This document shows positions 1-9,113 of a stretch of 64,000 nt of DNA, piece after piece (the first letter of the stretch is position 1; each line of letters opens with the position of its first letter). The DNA lies in contig NZ_JAAFKD010000009.1 of NCBI RefSeq assembly GCF_013299165.1, forward strand, positions 124,001 to 188,000. The letters run 5' to 3'. The stretch comes from Microcoleus sp. bin38.metabat.b11b12b14.051. Lineage in GTDB: Bacteria > Cyanobacteriota > Cyanobacteriia > Cyanobacteriales > Microcoleaceae. Under the pieces are notes generated by a model. It ran no database searches. It worked only from the letters and a program-made list of their open reading frames with translations, and had not been told where the DNA came from. A program made the translations under genes and the position numbers.

Positions 1-59
1 CTGATGTTTCGGCGCGGAATTTGCTACAAAGAGTGTTGAGAAGGTTGAGGATAAGTTGA
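1..59 (+). CDS. C-terminal end of an upstream gene (partial)
   Basis: An open frame enters from the left edge and ends with TGA at 57-59, reading DVSARNLLQRVLRRLRIS at its end. The stop overlaps the ATG of the next gene (TGATG), an arrangement typical of translational coupling, so this is probably the last codons of a co-transcribed gene. Too little is present to name a family; a further glycosyltransferase is a guess from context. Confidence 0.4.
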   Translation, partial: DVSARNLLQRVLRRLRIS

Positions 60-925
60 TGAATCGTGGTATTTATATTGTTGCTAATGATAAGGTGATC
101 GAAAGTGCGATCGCCCTGATAGCCAGCATACGCCTGTACAATTGTCAAGTACCAATTTTTTTAATCCCGTTTGACGACAATTATCAGCAAGTCGCAGCCG
201 CACTCAGCAGCCTCTACGGGGTGCGATTGTTCCCAAATCAGGAGTTTGTCGAACAGTTTACCAGGGAAATCGGCCAAATATTCGATCGTACTTTTCTCGC
301 CCTTCCCAACAAAATGCGGAAACTCTGCGCCTGGTTTGGCCCCCTAGACGAATTTCTGTACATCGATACCGACATCATCGTTTTTGAAGACATCGCAGCC
401 AACCTCAACAAACTCTCAGAAGTAGACTTTTTTTGCTGCGACTACCACCACCTCACCGAAAAACTGCGAAATGTATTTTCATCTATTGTACCAGCACAAA
501 ATATCTTTACCGACTCACAGCTTCAAGATGTATTCAACAGCGGTTTTTGGGCTTCCAGAAAAGGAACTATTACAGAATCACAAATGTATCAAATTTTGCG
601 GGAATGTTCGCAGCATCGAGAATATTTTGACTTTACTCAAAATGTCACAGATCAACCTCTCCTAAATTACATCATTCTCAAGCTGATTCCCAAGCGCTGC
701 AATCTTGTTAAAATTTCTGCCGCCGAACCGGGAAGCTGGGCCGGTTCTAAACATTTTCAACAAATAGATTATGTGCTTTATGACAAAGGGAAAAGGTTAA
801 AATATATTCACTGGGCGGGGATACCAATTAAATCCGGTAGTCCTTATTGGAAGCTTTGGCAACATTATCGTTATTTGGATGATAAAAAACTTAATTTAAT
901 GCAAAAAATATTCCGATATTTGTAG
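59..925 (+). CDS. Putative glycosyltransferase, Npun_R2821/Npun_R2822-like
   Basis: A 288-residue cytoplasmic protein resembling the Npun_R2821/Npun_R2822 family of cyanobacteria, which looks like a GT-A type glycosyltransferase. An N-terminal Rossmann-like strand (GIYIVANDKV) is followed by a DxD motif (YIDTDIIVF, D103 and D105), expected to bind the metal and nucleotide sugar. ATG 59 is preferred over TTG 56 because it overlaps the upstream stop. Its TAG stop lies at the edge of a hairpin repeat, so the C-terminus may have been reset by that repeat. The gene at 1097 is a diverged paralogue. Donor and acceptor cannot be told; a role in surface polysaccharide is inference. Confidence 0.7.
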   Translation: MNRGIYIVANDKVIESAIALIASIRLYNCQVPIFLIPFDDNYQQVAAALSSLYGVRLFPNQEFVEQFTREIGQIFDRTFLALPNKMRKLCAWFGPLDEFLYIDTDIIVFEDIAANLNKLSEVDFFCCDYHHLTEKLRNVFSSIVPAQNIFTDSQLQDVFNSGFWASRKGTITESQMYQILRECSQHREYFDFTQNVTDQPLLNYIILKLIPKRCNLVKISAAEPGSWAGSKHFQQIDYVLYDKGKRLKYIHWAGIPIKSGSPYWKLWQHYRYLDDKKLNLMQKIFRYL

Positions 926-1072
926 GGTGTGTTGGGCGCTGTTTTGATATTTGCTATAATGCGAAATTATTCGCCAGCGCCCAACGCACCTGACGCGATG
1001 AATGGGTGCGTTGGGCGCTATATTCATATTCTATCATGCCGAGATTATTGGGAAGCGCCCAACACACCCTAC
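922..1072. repeat. Nested double-hairpin repeat
   Basis: TAGGGTGTGTTGGGCGCT at the left end is matched perfectly by its reverse complement at the right end (1054-1071). Inside, a second inverted pair (AGCGCCCAACGCACC / GGGTGCGTTGGGCGCT) forms the inner hairpin arms. The TAG of the left terminus is the stop codon of the upstream gene. Related arms (GTAGGGTGCGTCGCT) occur at 10343. Confidence 0.8.
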
Positions 1073-1096
1073 GGGATTAATCTATTACTAACAACT

Positions 1097-2122
1097 ATGA
1101 CTGATGGCATTTATATTCTGGGAAACGATGTAGTTTTTGACCATTTAATCGCTTTATTGAACAGTCTCGAAGTTAATGCTGCGCCAAATATTCCTGTTTG
1201 CATCATTCCATACAATGATAACTTGCAAAAAGTTCGACTAGAAATTGCCTCGCGCAGCAATGTTACTCTATTTGAAAATACCGATTCCATCCAATATTGG
1301 GAAGACTTCGCAACTAAAGCTTGGACATCTCACGAAAAAGCTCAAAAAACTTGGCAAGCTAAAGGTTGGGCGCCAGTTCACTGTTTGGGAATGCACCGCA
1401 AATTTTGCTGTTTTGACGGGGATTTTGACAAATTTGTTTATTTTGATGCGGACACTCTGTCTATGGGTTCTCTGGATTATATTTATCAAAAACTTGATGA
1501 ATTTGATTGGGTAGCAAACGATTTTCAATATAAATCTGACCTCAATTATGTCTTTGATTTATCATCGGAGAAACTGGCCGAAATCTTCCCGATTGACAAA
1601 CTGGAATCTCAGATTTTTTGTGCGGGTTGGTTTGCTTCAAAAAAAGGTATTTTAAATCGCTATAACTCAGCCGAACTCTTAAATAAATTGATGTCAGGAG
1701 AAGCGGAAGTTCTGTCTTTGCGGGGAACAGACCAACCTTTATTTAACTATTTAGTCGCGCGCAGCAGCATATCTTTTTATAACTTTGCTTATCACCAACG
1801 AGAACAAGTGACGGGGAATCATTGGTCTTCTCAATTTGAGGTGATAGATTGTATTTTATACGATCGCGGACGGCGACTGACTTATTTACACTATATGAGC
1901 ATTTCGGCTGCAAAATTTACTCAATTGTGTGCTGGTGAAGATGTTGAGATTCCCTATCGAGATGTATTTCTGCACTACCGCTATTTGCATTCGCCCCAAA
2001 CACAGCCACAACTCGCGCCTCCAAGTTTGTGGGTTAGCTTGCAGAGAAATTTCAAAAGCTGGGGAATTCAAAGGGTTAATAATGTTCTATTTAAGTTGCG
2101 GATTTTAATAAATAAAAACTAA
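1097..2122 (+). CDS. Putative glycosyltransferase, Npun_R2821/Npun_R2822-like
   Basis: A 341-residue paralogue of the gene at 59, with the same start (DGIYILGNDVVFDHL against RGIYIVANDKVIESA), a DxD motif in YFDADTL (D117, D119), and the same late block of Trp/His followed by a conserved LTYLHY. ATG 1097 is chosen because the longer frame from 929 runs through the hairpin repeat and has no family similarity there. The pair probably arose by tandem duplication and later received the repeat between them. Likely a GT-A fold sugar transferase; substrate unknown. Confidence 0.7.
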   Translation: MTDGIYILGNDVVFDHLIALLNSLEVNAAPNIPVCIIPYNDNLQKVRLEIASRSNVTLFENTDSIQYWEDFATKAWTSHEKAQKTWQAKGWAPVHCLGMHRKFCCFDGDFDKFVYFDADTLSMGSLDYIYQKLDEFDWVANDFQYKSDLNYVFDLSSEKLAEIFPIDKLESQIFCAGWFASKKGILNRYNSAELLNKLMSGEAEVLSLRGTDQPLFNYLVARSSISFYNFAYHQREQVTGNHWSSQFEVIDCILYDRGRRLTYLHYMSISAAKFTQLCAGEDVEIPYRDVFLHYRYLHSPQTQPQLAPPSLWVSLQRNFKSWGIQRVNNVLFKLRILINKN

Positions 2123-2179
2123 AGTCCTGACTACGAACCAACCCTCTTCTCGATCTAAAAAGAGGGTCGATGCTAATTC

Positions 2180-2554
2180 TCATCCTTCAAAAGAATCTAG
2201 ATCCAAGGCTTGGGAACCTCCGCGTTGTAATTCAATTAAAAGCTTACCTAGTTGAGTCCAAACAAGCCACGCCGTTAGCAAGGTCAGCGGCAAAGCTAGA
2301 GCATAAGAAAGTAATTTGGGAAAACCAAAGATTTCCATTCCTGAAGCTAAGAATATGCAAATTCCGCCGGACATTCCCAGAAAAGGTAACTGCAATTGTA
2401 GACCTTTCAGGTTAGACAAAGTACGGCTAGAACGATTTTTCGACCACAGTTGTACGGCTTGTTTGAGAGTTGCTTCAAACGCTAAACCGGATGCCATACC
2501 TGCTAGTAATCCAGCGGTCATTAAAAAATAGGGAGGTTCTGGAAAATAATACAC
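2180..2554 (-). CDS. Small membrane protein, unknown
   Basis: A 124-residue protein with three or so hydrophobic segments: residues about 9-28 with small residues (AGLLAGMASGLAFEA), about 55-75 and about 79-100. The GTG start at 2554 gives MYYFPEPPYF; an ATG 11 codons in is an alternative. It lies 113 bp downstream of the AarF-type kinase on the same strand and may share its transcript. I do not recognise the family. Confidence 0.55.
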   Translation of the reverse strand: MYYFPEPPYFLMTAGLLAGMASGLAFEATLKQAVQLWSKNRSSRTLSNLKGLQLQLPFLGMSGGICIFLASGMEIFGFPKLLSYALALPLTLLTAWLVWTQLGKLLIELQRGGSQALDLDSFEG

Positions 2555-2577
2555 GAATAATTCCTGAATTTGGGTAA

Positions 2578-2660
2578 TTGGAAATTGGGAATTGGGAATT
2601 GGGAATTGGCAAAAGTAGAATTATTTTTCTTCCTTCTTCCTTCTTCCCTCTTCCTTCTTC
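2578..2660. repeat. Heptanucleotide repeat and pyrimidine-rich repeat
   Basis: About four GGGAATT heptamers are followed by a run of CTTCCTT/CTTCTTC units. This is one of many period-7 arrays in the window. Confidence 0.75.
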
Positions 2661-2667
2661 CTTCTAA

Positions 2668-4344
2668 TTAAAATCGAGTTAGCGAGGCTGCTCCTGCTGT
2701 GGAAAACTCTGCCAAAGCGCCTAGAGCAACGTTGAACAGGCGGCCTGGTTGCAAGTCTTGCTTGACTAAGTTCCACAGGCGGCGAACTTCTTCGGTGTGA
2801 AGCCGATCGTCCTCAATCAAGGCCAAGATCAATTGGTTTCTAAAAAACGACCCTTCCTCTGACAGCAAAAATTGCAAGCCTAGTTGGGCGGTGGGTAGCA
2901 GGTCGAAACTGCGATCGGACCTAGCGATCGCGATCATCTCCTCCAACCTGTTCCACTGGAATTTGCCATCTTTGAATAATACCTCAATCAGGCGCCGCCG
3001 CAATGCCGGAGATTCGCCGTTCAACAAACGCCGCGCCACGTAAGGATAAGCCACCTCGACAATCTTGAAATCGGGATTCAGCGTCAGGGCCAAACCTTCT
3101 TCTGTTACCAGAGAGCGAATAATTAAGGCAAATTTTGCCGGCACCCGGAAAGGATAATCGTACATCAACTCGGAAAACTGGTCTGTAATCGTCTTGAAGT
3201 TAAAATCTGCCACCTTTTCGCCGACGATATCGCCGAGCACAGATTCCAGCGCCGGGACGATCGGCATAATATCTGTATCTGGCGTCAAAAAGCCAAGTTT
3301 GACAAAATCCTTGGCTAACTCCAAGTAATCTTTGTTGATCAAATGAACGACAGAATCAACCAAAGTTTCTTTAGTGGGTTCTTCCATCTGATCCATCATC
3401 CCGAAATCGATATAAGCCATGCGGCCGTCCGCTAAAGCAAATAGATTTCCCGGATGGGGGTCAGCGTGAAAAAATCCGTGTTCCAGCAACTGCCGCAAAC
3501 CGCTGCGGACTCCGACTTCAATTAAGCTATCGGTATCCAAACCTGCGGCTTTCACACTTGCCATATCTGTGAGCTTGATGCCGTCAATCCATTCGAGAGT
3601 GAGAACGCATTTTGAAGTATGGCGCCAGTAAATACTCGGAACTTTTACTGTGGGGTCGTCGGCAAAATTTGTGGCAAATTTCTCGGCGTTGCGCCCTTCA
3701 TTGATATAGTCAATTTCCTCGAATAATTTAATACCAAATTCATCGACTATCAAACAAAGGTCGTGACCGAGATTCAGCGGCAGCAACGGGCCCAACAATC
3801 CAGCCGCCCAGCGCATTAAGTAAAGGTCAAGGCTCAAGATTGGCAGCAAATTCGGTCGCTGAACCTTAACTGCTACTTGTTCTCCGGTGATTAAACGGGC
3901 TTTGTATACTTGACCGAGACTGGCGGCGGCGACAGGTTGGGGGGAGATTTCGCTGTAGGTTTCGCTAATGAGGCGATCGAGTTCGGCTTCAATAATCTTG
4001 AAAGCCTGCACCGAGTCAAAGGGCGGCAATTGATCCTGAAGTTTGATCAGTTCTTGGAGAAAGTCTTTGCGGATTAAATCTGGTCTGGTAGAAAGGGCTT
4101 GGCCGACTTTAATGAAAGTGGGGCCCAAGCGAGTGAGTATTTGTCGCAGGTGGGCGGCCCGTTCCGGCTGGTGGGCGGCGACTTCGTGCTGCCAACTATC
4201 CCACAGCATCCCGAGCACGAAGCCAGCAAAAGACCAAATCACGGTAATTGCTCGCCAAATTGCTTTCCAAGGACGGTTGCGGTAATACTGAGCGATCGCT
4301 TGTGGATCGTAGCGTCTAGCCTGAGTGAATTGATACTGACGCAC
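2668..4344 (-). CDS. AarF/ABC1/UbiB family kinase-like protein
   Basis: A 558-residue protein-kinase-like ATPase of the ABC1/UbiB family, whose members act at membranes in quinone and lipid metabolism. Visible family signatures: the KxGQ motif (FIKVGQALSTRPD), the alanine-rich nucleotide loop (AAASLGQVYKA), the catalytic-loop block HADPHPGNLF and the DFG triad in AYIDFGMM. A C-terminal extension of ~200 residues is usual for cyanobacterial and plastid members. All signature residues look intact. Cyanobacteria have several paralogues, so the particular role (plastoquinone or tocopherol homeostasis, for example) cannot be assigned. Confidence 0.9.
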   Translation of the reverse strand: MRQYQFTQARRYDPQAIAQYYRNRPWKAIWRAITVIWSFAGFVLGMLWDSWQHEVAAHQPERAAHLRQILTRLGPTFIKVGQALSTRPDLIRKDFLQELIKLQDQLPPFDSVQAFKIIEAELDRLISETYSEISPQPVAAASLGQVYKARLITGEQVAVKVQRPNLLPILSLDLYLMRWAAGLLGPLLPLNLGHDLCLIVDEFGIKLFEEIDYINEGRNAEKFATNFADDPTVKVPSIYWRHTSKCVLTLEWIDGIKLTDMASVKAAGLDTDSLIEVGVRSGLRQLLEHGFFHADPHPGNLFALADGRMAYIDFGMMDQMEEPTKETLVDSVVHLINKDYLELAKDFVKLGFLTPDTDIMPIVPALESVLGDIVGEKVADFNFKTITDQFSELMYDYPFRVPAKFALIIRSLVTEEGLALTLNPDFKIVEVAYPYVARRLLNGESPALRRRLIEVLFKDGKFQWNRLEEMIAIARSDRSFDLLPTAQLGLQFLLSEEGSFFRNQLILALIEDDRLHTEEVRRLWNLVKQDLQPGRLFNVALGALAEFSTAGAASLTRF

Positions 4345-4849
4345 TCGTTTATTTTCCTCTGATTTTATGAAAATTGCAGGTTAAATTGAGAATTGAGAAT
4401 TGGGCATTAGACAGCCAGGATCGGGTATCGGGCAAAAAGAAGTCAAAATTAAAACCTTCTTCATGCAGAACCTCTTCCTTGTGGATTGACTCGCCCAAAA
4501 ACGGGTAGAACCCCCGACACCAGGAGTAGAGAACCCCAAATTTTAGACCCAAGTTCAAGCTCTCAGACTCATCTGTGGAGTAAATCTAAAATCTAAAATC
4601 TAAAATCTAAAATCGACTGACCGATCGCAAATTTTAGGCGAGGGGAAAATGCACCCGTTTCAGGCGGATTGCCAGCCTAAATTTGTTTCTTTTCATTAAG
4701 ATTATAGTACATAAAAGTACAAGTCCTCAGTCAAAATACTTAACCGCTCTCCTTGACTGTCGCACTTGCTCGCCCCACTGCAACCGGTGCAATTCCTTTC
4801 TCCTACTGCGTTTACCTTGATTCTGGCATCGTCGGAAAGCTACCGGATG
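4345..4849. other. Intergenic, with an AAAATCT heptamer array
   Basis: No gene is supported. About four AAAATCT heptamers lie at 4584-4614. The frame 4349-4558 on the minus strand has no recognisable features. No promoter for the kinase gene could be fixed. Confidence 0.5.
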
Positions 4850-6043
4850 CTATCTGCCCTTAGCCAAACAATCTTTGAGTCCATAAATCGCCCGCTCTTG
4901 TTGATCCCTCGAAAGTTCCGGGAACATCGGTAAAGACAGCACCTCGCGACAAACTTGCTCGGCCACAGGTAACTGACCGACTTCATAGCGCAAAGCTTTG
5001 TAAACAGGTTGCAGGTGCAAAGGTAACGGATAGTAAACCATCGAACCGATGCCGGATTCCTGCAATTTAGTCCGCACCGAGTCTCGAAAATTGTCAGAGG
5101 AATTGGGTTCGCTTTCTTGACTTGTCAGCCGAATTGTGTCTTGACTTGTCAGCCGAATTGTGTATTGATTCCAAACTCCCTTGGCTGCCGGCAATTCCTT
5201 GGGGACAGCAACTCCGGGCACGCGGGAGAGAAATTCGCCATAAACGGCTGCTTTCTCGCGCCGCTGGGCGTTCCAACTGTCGAGATAGCGCAGTTTAATG
5301 CTGAGAATCACCGCTTGTATGGCATCTAAACGGCTGTTGTAGCCGATTTCTTCGTAAAAATATCTAGAAGACTGTCCGTGTTCTTTCAGCATCCGCATCG
5401 AAGCTGCGAGGGATCGATCGTTCGTCGTCACCGCTCCGCCATCCCCGCAAGCGCCTAAATTTTTGGTTGGATAAAAGCTGAAGCAGCCCACATGGCCGAT
5501 GCTGCCGACTTTTCGAGACTCCCACTCGGCGCCGACAGATTGGGCGCAATCTTCAATTACCGCTAAATTGTGCCGCGTCGCAATTTCCATCAACCGAGTC
5601 ATGTCTGCGGGTTGGCCGAAGATATGAACCGGCATAATTGCCTTGGTTTTTTCGGTAATTGCCGCTTCCAAGAGCTCGACATTCAGATTAAAAGTCCCGC
5701 TGTCAATATCGACAAACACGGGAGTTGCACCCACAGCGCTAATTGTTTCCGCCGAAGCGAAGAAGGTAAAAGGAGTGGTAATCACTTCATCGCCAGGGCC
5801 GATTTTGAGAGCTCGCAAAGCCAAAATCAGGGCATCGGTGCCGGAGTTGCAGCCAACGCAGTCGGAAACGCCCGTGTAGTTGGCAAACTCTTGCTCAAAA
5901 CTCTTGACGGCTGGGCCGCCTACATAGCCGCCAGAGGCGAGCACTTTTTGCACCGCAGCGCCGATTTCGTCGCCAATCTGGGCGTACTGCTGGGTTAAGT
6001 CGAGGGGGGGAACGTTATTCACTCTTGACACCACAAATTGCAA
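4850..6043 (-). CDS. DegT/DnrJ/EryC1/StrS family aminotransferase
   Basis: A 397-residue PLP-dependent aminotransferase of the sugar aminotransferase family, which makes aminosugars for polysaccharides or glycans. Seen: GCNSGTDALILALRAL (cofactor phosphate loop), VIEDCAQSVGAEW (Asp contacting the pyridine nitrogen) and FSFYPTKNLGACGDGGA with the Schiff-base lysine. Near residue 300 there is an in-frame 24-bp duplication producing LTSQDTIR twice, followed by a loose linker, probably a surface loop. The start gives MQFVVSRVNNVPPLDL; a GTG two codons later would also fit. It is divergent from the FetB-like permease. Confidence 0.9.
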   Translation of the reverse strand: MQFVVSRVNNVPPLDLTQQYAQIGDEIGAAVQKVLASGGYVGGPAVKSFEQEFANYTGVSDCVGCNSGTDALILALRALKIGPGDEVITTPFTFFASAETISAVGATPVFVDIDSGTFNLNVELLEAAITEKTKAIMPVHIFGQPADMTRLMEIATRHNLAVIEDCAQSVGAEWESRKVGSIGHVGCFSFYPTKNLGACGDGGAVTTNDRSLAASMRMLKEHGQSSRYFYEEIGYNSRLDAIQAVILSIKLRYLDSWNAQRREKAAVYGEFLSRVPGVAVPKELPAAKGVWNQYTIRLTSQDTIRLTSQESEPNSSDNFRDSVRTKLQESGIGSMVYYPLPLHLQPVYKALRYEVGQLPVAEQVCREVLSLPMFPELSRDQQERAIYGLKDCLAKGR

Positions 6044-6149
6044 CCATCATCAAAGCAAATTTTTACAGTAAAAATGTTTCTCAGAAACCTTTATTCAAAT
6101 ATCTTATAGTTGGACGGGCAAACAATCACTTTATCGAAAGCGTAAGCGG

Positions 6150-6929
6150 ATGTTAATTCAGCTAGATTTGATGGATTTGGGTTGGGCTTTGGGGATGGTG
6201 GCGATCGCGATCGGGCTTTCGGCGTGGCAGGGATTGGGGTTAGAGGGGGATATCGCGATCGCGGCGGGGCGCACCCTAATCCAGCTAATCGGAGTCGGCT
6301 ACGTGCTCGCCGTCGTATTTGCCCCAGAAGGGAAAAATCCTTGGCTGGTGCTAGCAGTGTTAGCCATCATGCTGACAACAGCTAGCGTGGTAGCCAGCAA
6401 CCGCATCAGCAAAAAAATCAAGAACTTACTGCCTTTAGTTTCGGGTTCAATATTTATTGGTACCGCGTTTACTCTCGCCTATATAAACTTGCTAATTTTA
6501 CAACCTCAGCCTTGGTACGAACCGCAATACTTGATTCCCCTAGCGGGGATGATTTTGGGCAATGCGATGAATTCTGGGGCGATCGCGGGCGAAAGACTGG
6601 TGAGTACAGTTAACAGCAGTCAGTTAGAAATAGAAACCCATTTAAGTTTAGGTTCAACACCGCAGCAAGCAGTAAAAAAATACCGCAAAGATGCGATCAA
6701 AGCGGGATTAATCCCGACATTAAACACAATGACAGTCGTAGGAATCGTGACATTACCAGGAATGATGACAGGTCAAATGCTGAGCGGTGTCAGTCCGCTA
6801 GACGCAGCATCTTACCAAATTTTGATTATGTTTGTGTTGGCGCTGGCAACATTAATCGCAACTATATTATTGACGGAGGGATTGTCCAGGAGGTTTTTTA
6901 ATCAAGATGCACAATTAATCAAGTGGTAA
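6150..6929 (+). CDS. FetB/YbbM-like ABC transporter permease (UPF0014)
   Basis: A 259-residue integral membrane protein of the UPF0014 family; E. coli FetB, with the ATPase FetA, exports iron. About seven hydrophobic segments are visible, and the central block LAGMILGNAMNSGAIAGERL and LGSTPQQAVKKYRKDAIKAGLIPTL carry the family signature. The latter is the cytoplasmic loop expected to contact the ATPase. No ATP-binding subunit lies beside it, so the partner must be encoded elsewhere. HIP1 sites are frequent at its 5' end. Confidence 0.85.
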   Translation: MLIQLDLMDLGWALGMVAIAIGLSAWQGLGLEGDIAIAAGRTLIQLIGVGYVLAVVFAPEGKNPWLVLAVLAIMLTTASVVASNRISKKIKNLLPLVSGSIFIGTAFTLAYINLLILQPQPWYEPQYLIPLAGMILGNAMNSGAIAGERLVSTVNSSQLEIETHLSLGSTPQQAVKKYRKDAIKAGLIPTLNTMTVVGIVTLPGMMTGQMLSGVSPLDAASYQILIMFVLALATLIATILLTEGLSRRFFNQDAQLIKW

Positions 6930-7763
6930 TCAGGTTTGTAGGGCGATCGAGTTCGATCGTTCCGACTGAATTCCTGCTTGAATGCGAACTAAAATCATCA
7001 CTAAAAGTTCGCTCGTTTGGACTAAATTCCTGCTTGAATGCGGACTAAAGTCCTCACTACGAACCAATTTAATTGCATCGCGATCTCATTTTCGATAAAA
7101 TTGCCATCATCTTCGATCGTTCGGACTTGATTCCTGTCTCGTTTCATGCAGGCTCGGATGCCGAACGATAATAATATTCGATAAATCTGGCTACAAAAAC
7201 TAATCAAAAATTTGTTCAGATTCCCACGAGCCTGTAAGACTTAAATTATGGTATGTAGCATTTGTCAAAAAGATGAGGTGTTGACCAATCGATCCCTCAA
7301 TCCCTCAATCCCCCAATCTAAAATCTAAAATCTAAAATCTCAACCTGTACCTCACCTTTTTGAGAAAGGCTATACATGAATCCCCGTCTATGACTCGGGC
7401 TGGGGAGTTGTCAAGGAACATTTATCCTCAGGCACCAATTCCTGTGACACAATTGTGATCTCCTGGTTTTTGGTTTTTTTCTGGGAATAAAATCTAAAAA
7501 CGACTCCGCCCCGTACATTAATACCGATCGGCGCGACGGCAGAAAATGTTACAATTTTCGATTAACCTCCTGACTGGGCGATCGCGTCTTGGCTGTTAGC
7601 TGCTGGTTACAGCTTTGGGCGAAACGAAGCGGAGAAAGTGCAATTTGAGTTTCCGGCTGCTGGGTGCTTTCCCTCAGCAATTCAACTCATACCACAGATC
7701 GCAGCCGCATTGTGTCCCAGCCGTCAAGATGTTGATTGAAAAGATAAATTAAGAGTTTTTTTT
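6930..7763. other. Long intergenic stretch with repeats
   Basis: Contains partial 'GGACTAAAGTCC' type hairpins (about 6960-7070) and the inverted-repeat element at 7250-7377. From 7380 to 7763 I see nothing that supports a gene or a known RNA; the ATG of the next gene follows a short purine-poor leader. Confidence 0.5.
7250..7377. mobile_element. MITE-like element with internal heptamers (copy 1)
   Basis: The right end ACCTCACCTTTTTGAGAAAG is an imperfect inverted copy of the left end (TTTGTCAAAAAGATGAGGT). The interior holds AAAATCT heptamers at about 7316-7341. A second element with the same ends lies at 32272-32399 and carries a different heptamer. No transposase is encoded. Confidence 0.6.
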
Positions 7764-8729
7764 ATGAATTACGTATTCGGTATCGATGGCGGCGGAACTA
7801 AAACTACCTGCATTTTAATGGATGAGAATAGCGTTGTGTTGGGACGCGGGGAAGCAGGGCCTTCAAATTATCAAACGCTGGGAATTGACACTGCAAAACA
7901 ATCGATTCAATTGGCGATCGAACGTGCAGTAATGTCTGCTAAAATTGAGGCGGACAGCACTATCAACATAGACGCGATTTGTCTCGGACTAGCAGGCGTA
8001 GGGCGTCCAAAAGATATTGAAATAGTGCAATTTGTAGTGCAGAATTTGCAGTTGGCAAAGAATTTACCAGTAACCCGATCGTTCTTACCCAGAAATATCG
8101 TAATTTGCAGCGACTGCGCGATCGCACTGGTTGGCGCTACGGGAAATCCAGTCGGTGTCGCCGTTATTTCAGGCACCGGTTCCATTGTTTTCGGGCAAAA
8201 CCGTCAAGGGAAAACTAAACGAGTCGGGGGTTGGGGATATATTTTGGGCGATGAAGGTAGCGGGTATGACATCGCCGTTAGCGGTTTACAAGCTGCTTTG
8301 AAGTTCTGCGACGGGCGCGAAGAGTTTACCCTGCTGGCCCAAAAATTTCAACAGCATTTACGCCTCAATAATCTAGAAGAATTGGTAGATGTCGTTTACA
8401 GGCGCGGTTGGGGAGTGACAGAAATTGCAGCTTTAGCGCCGATCGTCGATCGAGCCGCAGCAGAGGGCGATCGCGTCGCTGACAGCATTATTAGTCGTGC
8501 TGTGGCAGAATTAACGTTTTCCACAAAAACGGCCATTTCAGAGCTATTCAGCCCCAGAGAAGAATTTGAAATTGCGATCGTCGGAGGTGTGTGGGGCGGC
8601 GAGGCAAATTGCCGGGGTCGGTTTGAAAGTGCCATCAGCGCGATCGCCCCCAATGCTAAAGTCATTTTGCCCCGATCCGAACCTGCTGTCGGTGCGGCAT
8701 TGTTAGCCTTAAACGCTCTCAAGAATTAA
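7764..8729 (+). CDS. BadF/BadG/BcrA/BcrD-type ATPase, N-acetylglucosamine kinase-like
   Basis: A 321-residue ASKHA-fold kinase. The phosphate-1 loop FGIDGGGTKTTCILMD sits at the N-terminus, the phosphate-2 region is VAVISGTGSIVFGQ, followed by the hallmark GGWGYILGDEGSGYDI, and the adenosine region is IVGGVWGG. Most short members of this family phosphorylate N-acetylglucosamine or similar sugars in amino-sugar recycling; the CoA-reductase activators in the same superfamily are less likely because no cysteine cluster is seen. It appears monocistronic. Confidence 0.85.
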   Translation: MNYVFGIDGGGTKTTCILMDENSVVLGRGEAGPSNYQTLGIDTAKQSIQLAIERAVMSAKIEADSTINIDAICLGLAGVGRPKDIEIVQFVVQNLQLAKNLPVTRSFLPRNIVICSDCAIALVGATGNPVGVAVISGTGSIVFGQNRQGKTKRVGGWGYILGDEGSGYDIAVSGLQAALKFCDGREEFTLLAQKFQQHLRLNNLEELVDVVYRRGWGVTEIAALAPIVDRAAAEGDRVADSIISRAVAELTFSTKTAISELFSPREEFEIAIVGGVWGGEANCRGRFESAISAIAPNAKVILPRSEPAVGAALLALNALKN

Positions 8730-9113
8730 GCTCGTAGGCCGATCGTTCGTGCTGGGAGGCGATCGCACGAGTCAGCCGAAACCGGGTTTTGCAGTCAAAC
8801 ATTGACTGACAACCCTCAATCTCTGTTCAAAAACCCGGTTTATTGAGCGCGATCGCCAACTCAACGGCTAGCTGCTAAGACGGCGATGAATCCCGATCTC
8901 TGCTTTATCTTCCTTATCTTCCCGATCGCCCCTGTGAGGCTGATTTTCACAATTTTGCCAAATTTTATAATTTTTAATTATCTACCTTAACTTCCCAACT
9001 TGGATAATTTCAACCTGCCATCATTAAAACATCAAATGAATCCGAAACCGCAAACAGATTTAACAGTCGTACATTCCTAAGTAAAACAAAACAAAACCAA
9101 GGAGCCAAATTAT
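8730..9113. other. Intergenic with a single AAACCGGGTTT hairpin unit
   Basis: One inverted unit (GAAACCGGGTTTTG at about 8780 and AAAACCCGGTTTATT at about 8830) and two HIP1-like sites. AAGGAGCC near 9100 is a likely ribosome binding site for the next gene. Nothing else is recognised. Confidence 0.5.

Noticed and set aside
929-1096. N-terminal extension of the second glycosyltransferase
   Set aside because: The extra 56 codons are hairpin-repeat sequence; the family start is at 1097.
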